From Opitutia bacterium (GTDB lineage Bacteria; Verrucomicrobiota; Verrucomicrobiia; Opitutales; Coraliomargaritaceae), in the NCBI GenBank assembly GCA_018663485.1, contig JABJQI010000230.1:1-8670 (forward strand): 8,670 nt of DNA, given 5' to 3'. Every line of letters starts with the position of its first letter. Positions within the stretch are counted from its first letter, which is position 1. The notes beneath the pieces were generated by a model that was given only the letters and a program-made list of their open reading frames with translations, searched no databases and was not told the origin of the DNA. The position numbers and the translations under genes were made by a program. Of the stretch, positions 1 to 7,058 are shown piece by piece.

Positions 1-1
1 G

Positions 2-77
<76 letters not shown>

Positions 78-82
78 CTTTT

Positions 83-115
83 AAAGCCCTAATCACCAAA
101 TGATTAGGGCTTTTT
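83..115 (+). terminator. Rho-independent terminator of the tRNA-Thr transcript
   Basis: A perfect 13-bp stem (83-95 with 101-113) encloses the 5-base loop CCAAA. The 3' arm runs into five consecutive T (111-115). It begins 5 bases after the tRNA CCA end, the expected place to end the tRNA transcript. The A-rich 5' foot could let it work weakly in the other direction, as a barrier to read-through from the minus-strand genes. Confidence 0.9.
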
Positions 116-286
116 AGTGCGCCAAGGAGTGCTGGTCGAAAAATTTGACTGCCCCTAAACTGCCCTTAAAAACTACTGTAATTGGCAGTAATACCTGCAC
201 TCCTATTGATCAGATTCTAGCTGTACCCCTCACCGCTCATTGGTGGAGAAGGTGTTTTCTAATCGCATAGCATCGTGCGATAGCAC
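116..286. other. Intergenic stretch with no recognised gene
   Basis: Between the tRNA terminator and the gene remnants I find no open frame resembling a protein and no convincing promoter. Two small inverted repeats are visible (125-132 with 197-204, and 262-267 with 276-281), but repeats of that size are expected by chance. I do not recognise an integrase fragment or an attachment-site duplicate here. Confidence 0.5.
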
Positions 287-397
287 TTACGGTTGAATGA
301 CTTGAACTTCGACGCGAAGGAAGTAGCGCTTACGATCGTCGACTGGGACTTCAACTGTCGCGGTGTTACCGTCGCCAGTCAAGGCGTAGCTGGGCAT
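287..397 (-). pseudogene. C-terminal remnant of an unrelated secreted protein
   Basis: Reading on the minus strand past the TAG and TGA stops that end the GH120 remnant (406-401), the same frame reopens for 36 codons and stops at TAA (289-287). The reading has protein-like character: TGDGNTATVEVPVDD is followed by RKRYFLRVEV. From memory, similar endings (a TGDG turn, alternating valines, then a K/R-R-F/Y-F-L-R-V strand) are frequent at the C-termini of large secreted beta-sandwich proteins in Verrucomicrobia. It does not resemble the end of a GH120 enzyme. The likely reading is that this is the 3' end of another gene, brought next to the GH120 5' end by a deletion or rearrangement. It has no start or ribosome binding site of its own and is probably not expressed. 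The identification rests on sequence character only. Confidence 0.4.
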
Positions 398-403
398 ATC
401 TCA

Positions 404-1009
404 CTAACTCGGCACGCTACATCCCGAGAACAGCGTCAGCTCTTCGCTCTGTTTGTCGATTGCCCACAGCGTGGTGGTTTCGTTAGCAACTTTGCCAAAC
501 CAGAGCGGATCGTCGGCCGCTGGTTTCAAGACGTCCTCAAGCGAGGCCGCTTCTCCACACCACTCCCCGTTCAGATAGACGGAGCCAGTGTGGTGCACTC
601 GGTCGCGTGGTCGGAACCAGTGTCCTTCGAGCACATCGCTGTAAGGATTAAAGTCGCCGAAAAAGCGATAGGGCAGCGTGATTGTCCAAGTATCGTTTGC
701 CACGTGTTTCCAATCCGTGACAACTTCAGAGCCTTTGATGGCAACGTTCTCGCCGGGTGCTGCGCGATAGATGATGCGCTGCGCATCGGACATGCCGCCG
801 CGCGGCGGGCTGACTCGTTCGCGATAAACGCCTTGATGGACTGTAATCGTATCCCCCGGCTGCGCGAGCTCCGCCGCCGCCTGAATCGTCTGCAACGGCT
901 TCGAAGCAGAACCGGCGTTCATATCATTGCCACTCTTGGCGACATGGAATTCCGCAGCCTGCGCTGAAACAGCAAGGGCAAATGCGGCTATAGTGAGAAT
1001 AATCTTCAT
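404..1009 (-). pseudogene. Truncated GH120-like beta-xylosidase, N-terminal part only
   Basis: The 201-residue frame opens with a signal peptide (MKIILTIAAFALAVSAQA, cleavage after about residue 18) and then the start of a right-handed beta-helix protein. Marks are EFHVAKSGND, the PGDTITVHQGVYRE turn, PRGGMSDAQRIIY, FFGDFNPYSD, GSVYLNGEW and ETTTLWA. These recall the N-terminal ~180 residues of GH120 beta-xylosidases such as Thermoanaerobacterium XylC, which are about 630 residues long with the catalytic acids in the missing C-terminal half. Similarity seems to stop after TLWA (about position 461). About 18 unrelated codons follow, then TAG and TGA. The gene starts 3 bp after the sulfatase stop, so the two were one operon; a GGGAG about 15 bases upstream is a distant ribosome site. 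The product, if made, cannot be an active GH120 enzyme. Confidence is high in the truncation and moderate in the family. Confidence 0.72.
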
Positions 1010-1012
1010 CGT

Positions 1013-2611
1013 TTATTTGACAGTCTCCCGTTTCTTCTCGGCAGCCACTTTTGCGGCATGCTGCTTCGCACGCGACGCGGCATTTCGACTCGCATTCGGA
1101 TCACCGGCATCGCCTCCACGGGCAAGCATCACTGGATATTGCTCATCCCACCAATGGTCGTAAGTGGCGATCATGGTGCTCACGCGTTCGGGGTTTTGCA
1201 AAGCGATGTCGTCCTGACATCCCGGATCTTTTTTCACGTCATAGAGCGCCCAGCGATCTGCTGGCGTGACACCCCAGTGGTATTGCGCGGTTCCGTTTGC
1301 ATACGTGGTTGTTTTTAGACCTTTCCGAACCGCGCGGAGCGTGGTGCATTGACTGCTATATTTTGCACAGTCTGGATCATCGCACGGCACGCTACGCAGC
1401 AACAGGTAATTGCCCTGTCGCACCGCCCCCATGGCATGCTTGTGCGAGGCCGCAGACCCGCTCGGCCAGCGACCGACATGATGAAACAGATAGCGATCCG
1501 TATGCGTCCACTCGTGACCGTTCAATAATGGCAGCAGGCTGTAGCCCTGCAGCTCGGACTGCACCGACTCGGGAATCTCTGCACCCGCCAACTCACACAA
1601 AGTCGGCAGCACATCGATATGGGCAGTCAGACTATCGACTGTCTGCGGCTTCCACTGACCTGGCCATTTCCAAAACGACATCGCACGTGTCCCCCCTTCC
1701 CAGCAGGTCGCCTTGCAGCCACGCATGCCGGCGTTGTAAACATCGAGTCCCTCAGTGACACCGTTGTCGTTCATAAAGATCAAAATCGTGTCCTCCTCCA
1801 GTTCGCGCTCTTTGAGGAAAGCCGTCAGGCGCCCGAGGTTCTGATCGATATTGTCAATCATTGCCAGGTAGCAGGCGTGTGTGTCGTTTAGCCCCATCGC
1901 CTTATATTTTTTAATCAAATCAACGGGTGCATCCAGTGGCGTATGCGGCGAAAAAGTGCAGAGGTAGAGGAAGAACGGCTGATCACCCGCCTCATCGATA
2001 AACGTCATGGCTTCATCAAAGTAAGCATCTTCGCGAAAGCCTTTGGTTGGGAAACGTTTATTGTTTCGAATCATCTCTACGTTAAAATGCTTGCGCGGCC
2101 CTGCGGCGTTGGTCGAACACCAATCAAAACCGCGATCTGCGGGGAAATAATCCTTCGCATTGCCGAGATGCCATTTACCGATAAACCCGGTTTTGTAGCC
2201 TGCCGACTTGAGTAGCTGCGGCAGGATGGTTGCTTCCAATGACAAATGCTCACGCGGGATCAGCGTATGCGTCACTCCATTTCGAAACTCGTGCATCCCT
2301 GTCATCAATGCCGCACGCGTCGGTGAGCAGGACGGACTGACATAAAAATTATCGAACCGCACACTCTCATCATACATTTGGTCCATGTGTGGCGACTCCA
2401 AATACGGATGACCATGACGGGCGATATCCCCGTATCCCTGATCATCTGTCAGGATAAATATAATATTCGGTCTATCATCGACCTTTGGGGCCGCCTGCTT
2501 CGCCGCGCTCGCAGGCAATGCTGCCAACAGTATCGGCATCAAAAGTCCGCCTCGTTTGATTATTCTATTTATATGGTGTTTCAAGGCCTCAGAGTAACAG
2601 AATTCACCCAT
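1013..2611 (-). CDS. Exported formylglycine-dependent sulfatase (S1 family)
   Basis: This enzyme hydrolyses sulfate esters, here probably on a marine polysaccharide. With the start at ATG 2611 it has 532 residues. The N-terminus is basic (KHHINRIIKR, 11-20), then hydrophobic (LLMPILLAALPASA), a Sec signal. The catalytic domain starts at PNIIFILTDDQGYGD with the metal-binding Asp pair (56, 57). The sulfatase signature CSPTR follows at 95-99, with Cys95 the residue converted to formylglycine. Other family marks are GKWHLG (145-150), SPHTP (221-225), NDNG (281-284) and WEGGTRA (304-310). The C-terminus ends in a charged, Ala/Lys-rich tail. No sulfatase-maturing enzyme gene is in the window. The start is uncertain. 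ATG 2539 has the best ribosome site (GAGG, 10 bases upstream) but would remove the basic part of the signal. TTG 2584 keeps the signal. An earlier TTG at 2671 would put the palindromic operator inside the gene and is unlikely. The GH120 remnant follows 3 bp downstream. Confidence 0.95.
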   Translation of the reverse strand: MGEFCYSEALKHHINRIIKRGGLLMPILLAALPASAAKQAAPKVDDRPNIIFILTDDQGYGDIARHGHPYLESPHMDQMYDESVRFDNFYVSPSCSPTRAALMTGMHEFRNGVTHTLIPREHLSLEATILPQLLKSAGYKTGFIGKWHLGNAKDYFPADRGFDWCSTNAAGPRKHFNVEMIRNNKRFPTKGFREDAYFDEAMTFIDEAGDQPFFLYLCTFSPHTPLDAPVDLIKKYKAMGLNDTHACYLAMIDNIDQNLGRLTAFLKERELEEDTILIFMNDNGVTEGLDVYNAGMRGCKATCWEGGTRAMSFWKWPGQWKPQTVDSLTAHIDVLPTLCELAGAEIPESVQSELQGYSLLPLLNGHEWTHTDRYLFHHVGRWPSGSAASHKHAMGAVRQGNYLLLRSVPCDDPDCAKYSSQCTTLRAVRKGLKTTTYANGTAQYHWGVTPADRWALYDVKKDPGCQDDIALQNPERVSTMIATYDHWWDEQYPVMLARGGDAGDPNASRNAASRAKQHAAKVAAEKKRETVK

Positions 2612-2619
2612 TCCGCCTA
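2591..2619 (-). promoter_or_regulatory. Possible activator-dependent promoter of the sulfatase gene
   Basis: Aligning this region on the palindrome with the ThuA promoter places TAGGCG (2619-2614) where the ThuA promoter has its -35. A 17-base spacer follows, then TACTCT (2596-2591), preceded by TGT as in an extended -10 element. The hexamers match consensus poorly, as expected for a promoter that needs an activator. If it is real, transcription starts near 2584, downstream of ATG 2611, and translation would begin at TTG 2584 or ATG 2539. The alternative is a promoter further upstream with TATAAC at 2679-2674. This is inference from layout only. Confidence 0.3.
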
Positions 2620-2637
2620 TCACGTGATCGCGTGATA
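2618..2637. promoter_or_regulatory. Palindromic operator, copy 1 (sulfatase side)
   Basis: TATCACG (2618-2624) and CGTGATA (2631-2637) are perfect 7-base inverted arms around TGATCG. The inner GATC extends the symmetry to a 20-bp palindrome with a single mismatched pair. The same site, with the flanking AACG, recurs at 4995-5017. It lies in the non-coding stretch before the sulfatase, next to the putative -35. An activator or repressor dimer is the natural reader. The adjacent NarL/FixJ regulator is the best local candidate, but nothing in the sequence proves that. Confidence 0.6.
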
Positions 2638-2645
2638 ACGAAACT

Positions 2646-2665
2646 CCCCGCGACAAGCAGCGGGG
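2646..2665 (-). terminator. Hairpin between the GHL15-like gene and the sulfatase
   Basis: A 6-bp all-GC stem CCCCGC/GCGGGG (2646-2651 with 2660-2665) has an 8-base loop. Read on the minus strand, it follows the hydrolase stop by about 70 bases. Its downstream tail AGTTTCGTT is only weakly T-rich, so it may be an inefficient terminator separating the ThuA-GHL15 transcript from the sulfatase transcript, or a leader hairpin if transcription starts upstream. Confidence 0.4.
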
Positions 2666-2735
2666 TATCAAAAGTTATACTGACTCCCCACCAGTTTGTG
2701 CGATGAGGCACCACTCTAAATTGATATCGATCGGT

Positions 2736-3928
2736 TCACCTCCAAGTCAATTTCCCGACTTCCTTTTCGATATCCAACCATACCGAACAGTGTTTAAACT
2801 CACGTGTATAGATGTAGCCGCGCTTCACTGCGGGGCCTTTAGGAGGGCCCAATCGTTTCTTAAAGATCGGTAGCGTCTGCATCCATAGCCGGTTGGACTG
2901 CTTTCCACCTCGGGTCACCACCCCCATCTGATCCACGGGGAAGAAATAACTGTATTTCTCAGCGACAATTAGAAATAGAGCTGCAGCATAATTCACCCGC
3001 GCACGGAGGGCTTCGTTGCTATCAAAATCGGCGCCATTGCGTTGCTTGAGGGCCTCTGGACTCCAAGTGTAAAGGCGAGAATCTTCCCCTGCCGCGCTGC
3101 AGCCTGCGCAGATTCGATTCCTTTCGCCATATAGTCGGGTCTAGAGACGCCGCCCACATTATGCTCAAATCCCTCGAAATAGGAGCCATCAAAATAACTG
3201 AGATAATCCAATCCCCCGTTCTCTAAACGGGCACGAATGATATTGCCCAAAACAATATTGTCCGAGCGAAACTCCGCATCAATCTGAGTGAGCAGTTGGC
3301 CATAGCCATCCTTCAGGCGCTGGTATTGCTCGGCTCCCACTTTTTTCTGACGCAGAAAATACCCATCCACAAGCACCTTGATATTGGCATCAATAAAAAT
3401 GCCATCAATCGATGGATCGTCCAACATTCTGCGAGCATCTTTCATCCACCACGCTCGAACGTCCGGCAGACCGATATCAAAAAACTGTGTGGAGCTGTTC
3501 TGGCTAAAGGTAGCATAGCTGCCGTCTTTACTTTTTAGATACGCGCCCTCAATTGTCCTTAACTCTTTAGACGCAGCACTGCCGCCCCAATCGATCACGA
3601 TGTTTTTGTAGTAAAGAATCTTCGCTTCTGGGTTGCGCGCCTTCACTCCACGAGCCGCTTTTAAAGTGCCCTTTTGAACATTGCTGCCCCGCACTCCCGT
3701 TGCTTTCTCAAAGGTAATGAGCGGAAACTGCGCCAGATAATCAAGTTCTTCACCCGTAAAGTCCGTCTGTTTCCAAACGTGCATATACCGTGGGATATGA
3801 TCCCAAGAAAATTCAGGATATTTACCGTGCCCGACAGCTTGCCCATCGAGCGTTGAGGCATCTCCCCCGACACACACAGAGCTTGTGACTAGTAGTGCGA
3901 TCGTGCTGACAAATGGGCGCAATTTCAT
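2736..3928 (-). pseudogene. GHL15-like putative glycoside hydrolase, broken by one frameshift
   Basis: The protein begins with a signal peptide (MKLRPFVSTIALLVTSSVCVG). A TIM-barrel-like hydrolase domain follows: YPEFSWDHIPRYMHVWK (37-53), FPLITFEK (68-75), ILYYKNIV (104-111), FFDIGLPDVRAWW (149-161), DGIFIDANIK (175-184, with Asp180 a candidate catalytic residue) and YFDGSYFEGFEH (245-256). This resembles the hypothetical glycosyl hydrolase family GHL15 found in polysaccharide loci. The frame is lost after FTLG: it runs into about 22 nonsense residues and stops at 2993. The true continuation lies in the next frame: SPEALKQRNGADFDSNEALR, then the NYAAALFLIVAEKYSYFFP stretch, ending YTREFKHCSVWLD...KLTWR at 2736. 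One base is missing at about 3061/3062 (GGA GTC instead of GGA AGT). Adding one base makes the span a whole number of codons, about 397 residues. ATG 3928 is chosen over the upstream TTG 3940 because AGGGGA sits 12 bases before it. The ThuA gene ends 27 bp upstream, so the two form an operon. It could be a true mutation or an assembly error. Confidence 0.8.
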
Positions 3929-3955
3929 ACGTTTTTTCAATCCCCTTTGCAGTGC

Positions 3956-4939
3956 TCAGTCTCGTGAGGAAACATGCGGGACGGCGATGGTTGCGCTCGG
4001 CCTGACATCGGCTTTCAAATCGCCACAAGCAAATTGGATACCGGCGAGGTAGTGCTTTAACATGAGTGGGTTGGAATAGATTTCATGGTTGTGCCCGAGG
4101 CTAGAGTAAAAGACACGCCCCTTGCCAACGCCCTGCACCCAAGAGACCGCATAATCACCATCGGCTCTGCGCATCGGCACTTTCTTATTGGTGGGCGAAT
4201 CACTGCGCTCAACATCAAGGCTCAACAAGATGCGCAGCTTCTCCCGTGAATACGGCTCGTCCTTGAACTGATAGATTTCATCTTTGATTCTAAAATCGGA
4301 CTGTCCATCAAACACTGGCTGAAGCAGTGCATGATCGGGTTCTTCGACATTGATGGTCACCGTGTGGCTCGCCATCCATGGGTGCCCGTCAAAATAGGCG
4401 CCCATGGCCGCGCCATAGCCCGGATGGTTGTGACAAGAATCGGTGGCCGCGTGGATTCCTACCAATCCCCCGCCCTGTTCCACATACTCGAGTAAATTAT
4501 CCACCAGCCGATTGTGCCGGGCCTGCAACCATGCCCAATCTTCCTGTGAAAAATCTTTGCGCTGCTTGTGCGAAGGCATAAAGAAATCTCTGGATGGACT
4601 GAGCAAGACCACTGCATCGAAGCCCTGAAGTGCATCCGGTTCGAAGTTGGCGGGATCGTCGCTGACGACCGCCTCGTAAGCGCCACTCGAGGCACCGAGC
4701 TTTTCCAGCGCGAGCTTACCAGTCGGAATGGAACGATGACGATACCCTGCGGTGGCACTGTAAACCAACACACGGCGCGCGGCTTCAGGCGCAACAATTG
4801 CCCCGTCTGGTAGCGCTTCGTTGATCGCCTTCACATGTTGCGGCGCAACTGGAGGATCACTAAAGGTCGGCACCCAACTGGATGCCGCACTGAGTGAGCA
4901 CGTTAGCAGAAGCGAAGAAAGGGAAAGCGGTGTATTCAT
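3956..4939 (-). CDS. Exported ThuA-domain protein
   Basis: The protein has 327 residues with an N-terminal signal (MNTPLSLSSLLLTCSLSAASS). The ThuA-like fold (trehalose utilisation domain, PF06283), related to class I glutamine amidotransferase-like proteins, runs from about residue 55 to 305. Family marks are RRVLVYSATAGYRHRSI (55-71), FDAVVLLSPSRDFF (107-120), GGGLVGIHAATDS (156-168), AYFDGHPW (181-188) and GRVFYSSLGHNHEIYSNP (274-291). ThuA-domain proteins are abundant in Verrucomicrobia and Planctomycetes glycan loci. Their biochemical activity is mostly unknown; some work with sugar oxidoreductases. I therefore assign no reaction. A good sigma-70-type promoter lies just upstream, and a GGA about 9 bases before ATG 4939 may serve as ribosome site. 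It is the first gene of a minus-strand operon with the GHL15-like hydrolase and diverges from the sensor kinase gene. Confidence 0.92.
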   Translation of the reverse strand: MNTPLSLSSLLLTCSLSAASSWVPTFSDPPVAPQHVKAINEALPDGAIVAPEAARRVLVYSATAGYRHRSIPTGKLALEKLGASSGAYEAVVSDDPANFEPDALQGFDAVVLLSPSRDFFMPSHKQRKDFSQEDWAWLQARHNRLVDNLLEYVEQGGGLVGIHAATDSCHNHPGYGAAMGAYFDGHPWMASHTVTINVEEPDHALLQPVFDGQSDFRIKDEIYQFKDEPYSREKLRILLSLDVERSDSPTNKKVPMRRADGDYAVSWVQGVGKGRVFYSSLGHNHEIYSNPLMLKHYLAGIQFACGDLKADVRPSATIAVPHVSSRD

Positions 4940-4967
4940 ATTATAAGTCCATCAGTAATCAAACGCC

Positions 4968-4996
4968 ATCATAGTCAATTGTGACAAAGCTGTCTA
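4968..4996 (-). promoter_or_regulatory. Sigma-70-type promoter of the ThuA-GHL15 operon
   Basis: On the minus strand TAGACA (4996-4991, 5 of 6 to TTGACA) and TATGAT (4973-4968, 5 of 6 to TATAAT) are separated by exactly 17 bases. Initiation would fall near 4961, giving a leader of about 22 bases to ATG 4939. The palindromic operator 4995-5014 lies directly upstream and overlaps the first two bases of the -35. This is the geometry used by activators that contact sigma factor at the -35 (class II). Confidence 0.6.
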
Positions 4997-5014
4997 TCAC
5001 GCGATTGCGTGACA
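4995..5014. promoter_or_regulatory. Palindromic operator, copy 2 (divergent kinase/ThuA promoter region)
   Basis: TATCACG (4995-5001) and CGTGACA (5008-5014) are inverted arms around CGATTG, with one arm mismatch. Extended to 26 bases it matches copy 1 at 22 positions, including the downstream AACG. It sits between the divergent ThuA and kinase genes. On the ThuA side it abuts a good -35. On the kinase side only a weak promoter can be proposed (GTGACA 5009-5014, 15 bases, TAGACT 5030-5035), which the operator would cover, so autorepression of the kinase operon is conceivable. Confidence 0.65.
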
Positions 5015-5081
5015 ACGGAAGCACCTGCTTAGACTGGACATGGTGGCACCGCACCCTAGTGTCACCGACATCGAATTAAAT

Positions 5082-7058
5082 ATGCACCGAATTGCTATCC
5101 TCTGCCTGACAAGCTTACTGCTCGGAACCTTGCCGGCGGTAACAAGCTCGGCGTCAGCACTGCCAGAGCGCCTCTCTACCACTCAACTGGAGCAACGCTT
5201 GGCCGCGATCGACTCCGAACTAGAGCAACTGGCCCGCTTCAACCCACGTAGCGGAACCGGATCCATTGGCTACCGCTCGCCGCACCACTCAGATGCAGAT
5301 CAACTCGAATGGGTGCAAGTCGAACTGCAGCAGCCCACCCCCATCGACCAAATCGTATTGGTGCCCGCGATCTGGCGCGATACAGAAAGCGGGTTCGAAG
5401 CAGATGGATTTCCTGTGAATTTCCGAATCGTGGCCGGAACGGATGCTAATTCCGCTGGCACGGTGATCGCCTCCTTCAACGAAACAGACAAACTGCTCCC
5501 GCGCATTGCCCCGCTGGTGATTACCTGCGACATCACTGCGTCCTGGGTGCGGGTCGAGGCCACCAAGCTCTCGGCGCGTAAATTCGACGGTCTATTCAAC
5601 CTTGAGCTGGCAGAACTCCTGATCTTCAGCGGTGAAGAAAATGTCGCGATCCACCGACCAATCACCCTGCCATCACCGGATCAGCACTTCGAAGCTCCCT
5701 TGCTTCTTGCACGGAAAAAAGAATTTTTGGTCGATGGCTTCGTGCCCTATCAAATGGACACCGGACAGGAAGACAAAGCGGTCGCCTTCTTCAACGGGGC
5801 ACCGTTGAATACTGAACCGTCGATCACCATCGACCTCCACGCGGTCGTTCCCTTATCCCGAATGCATCTCCACACCGTGGAACAAAGCGACTCCGCGCCA
5901 CAGAGCACAATCAGCGGATTTGGCCTGCCCGAGCATTTCATCGTGGAAGGCGCCCAACAAGCCGACTTCTCCGATGCCGTGCCACTCATGGAATATCGCA
6001 AAGCCTCCATCTACGATGTCGGCCCCATCCTAGTGCGCACCTTCCCTGAAACGCTCTGCCGCTATGTCCGCCTGACCGTGCTTGAGCCCTACCTCCTCGA
6101 TGATGAGCAGAGGACACGAACGAAGGTGGGCTTCGCGGAAATTGAGCTGTTTTCACTCGGAGAAAATGTCGCCCTCAGAAAGCCTGTGACCACTCATTTA
6201 TTAAACAAAAATCGCCCCAGTTCGCTGCTGACGGACGGTAGTAATTTCTACGGACGTATCCTCACCACCCGCGAATGGATGGCCCAACTGGCCCGCCGCC
6301 ATGAGCTGGATAACGAACGCCCCTTCCTAGCAGCTGAACTGAATCAACGCTATACGCAGCAGAAAACGAACCTCCGCCTGATGATCTGGCTAACGACGCT
6401 GCTACTGGTCGTTATCGGCTTCATCATCCTGATCAACCGCTCACTGCGCCAACGCGCGATCCATCGCACCCGCGAGCAGATCGCCGCCGACCTGCACGAT
6501 GAGCTGGGCGCAAACCTACATGCGATCGGGCTACTCTGCGACTTTGTCCGCCGGGAAAAAGAAAACCCGGAGCTACTGGATACACTCATGCAACGCATGC
6601 GATCGCTGACCGAACGCACCGCCGCCGCCACCAAATACTGCACCAACATGCTGGAGTCCAAAGGTCTCTACGATCACCTCGCCGAAGACATGCGCCGGAC
6701 CGCAACACGTCTCACCACCGACCACCAGCATGACCTTTCGTTTGAGGAGGAAGCGCGCCTCCAAGACATTTCGCCGCGCAGACGTATCGACCTCTTCTTA
6801 TTTTATAAGGAATGTCTGACCAACATCATCCGCCATGCCGAGGCCACGCAGATCACGACCCACCTCATTGCAGGCGAGACCAAGGTCACCTTAACGATTA
6901 CCGACAACGGTAACGGCCTGAACGGCGAGGTCCCCGCGTCACTCAAACGCCGAGCGCGGCTACTTAAATCAACGCTCACCACCGAAAGCCTCCCTAACGG
7001 CGGCACACGAATTACCCTGCAGTTTAAGACCCGATACGCTCACAAAAGAAAATCATGA
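5082..7058 (+). CDS. Membrane histidine kinase with periplasmic discoidin-like sensor domains
   Basis: The start at ATG 5082 gives 658 residues and a clean signal peptide (MHRIAILCLTSLLLGTLPA). The in-frame ATG at 5040 would add 14 residues ahead of it. Neither has a clear ribosome site. The exported part holds two F5/8-type-C-like (discoidin, galactose-binding-like) beta-sandwiches, at about 60-185 and 212-358. Each ends in a matching strand followed by ENVA (ELLIFSGEENVA and EIELFSLGENVA). An aborted third start (360-390) and a charged helix follow. One membrane helix spans about 433-452. The cytoplasmic part is a NarL-type (HisKA_3) kinase: IAADLHDELGANLHAIG places the phosphorylated His at 472, NIIRH (581-585) is the N box and DNGNG (608-612) the G1 box. 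The segment after G1 is shorter and more basic than usual. The protein probably binds a glycan outside the cell membrane and phosphorylates the regulator encoded by the next gene, which overlaps its end by 4 bases. Confidence 0.92.
   Translation: MHRIAILCLTSLLLGTLPAVTSSASALPERLSTTQLEQRLAAIDSELEQLARFNPRSGTGSIGYRSPHHSDADQLEWVQVELQQPTPIDQIVLVPAIWRDTESGFEADGFPVNFRIVAGTDANSAGTVIASFNETDKLLPRIAPLVITCDITASWVRVEATKLSARKFDGLFNLELAELLIFSGEENVAIHRPITLPSPDQHFEAPLLLARKKEFLVDGFVPYQMDTGQEDKAVAFFNGAPLNTEPSITIDLHAVVPLSRMHLHTVEQSDSAPQSTISGFGLPEHFIVEGAQQADFSDAVPLMEYRKASIYDVGPILVRTFPETLCRYVRLTVLEPYLLDDEQRTRTKVGFAEIELFSLGENVALRKPVTTHLLNKNRPSSLLTDGSNFYGRILTTREWMAQLARRHELDNERPFLAAELNQRYTQQKTNLRLMIWLTTLLLVVIGFIILINRSLRQRAIHRTREQIAADLHDELGANLHAIGLLCDFVRREKENPELLDTLMQRMRSLTERTAAATKYCTNMLESKGLYDHLAEDMRRTATRLTTDHQHDLSFEEEARLQDISPRRRIDLFLFYKECLTNIIRHAEATQITTHLIAGETKVTLTITDNGNGLNGEVPASLKRRARLLKSTLTTESLPNGGTRITLQFKTRYAHKRKS

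Noticed and set aside
125..204. 8-base inverted repeat AGGAGTGC/GCACTCCT with 64 bases between, similar in core to the pair at 7803-7880
   Set aside because: Repeats of 8 bases within 100 bp are expected roughly a dozen times in a window this size. The two pairs share only a 6-base core, and nothing between them is alike.
262..281. ATCGCA-N8-TGCGAT as a third copy of the operator
   Set aside because: Arm sequence and spacing differ from TATCACG-N6-CGTGATA, and no promoter or gene start lies next to it.
293..967. Long plus-strand open frame opposite the GH120 remnant
   Set aside because: Its translation has no recognisable domain and is rich in Arg/Ala as antisense frames are. The minus-strand reading has a signal peptide and clear family motifs.
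2728..2745. GGAGGT at the end of the GHL15-like gene as a ribosome site for another gene
   Set aside because: No start codon with a protein-like frame follows at suitable distance. The bases are the last codons and stop of the hydrolase gene.
3055..3070. Programmed ribosomal frameshift in the GHL15-like gene
   Set aside because: There is no slippery heptamer or strong downstream structure at the junction. A lost base explains it more simply.
4881..4939. Lipoprotein signal in the ThuA protein (LLTC) or the GHL15-like protein (SSVC)
   Set aside because: Residue -1 is Thr or Val rather than Gly/Ala/Ser, so neither fits a lipobox. Both look like ordinary Sec signals.
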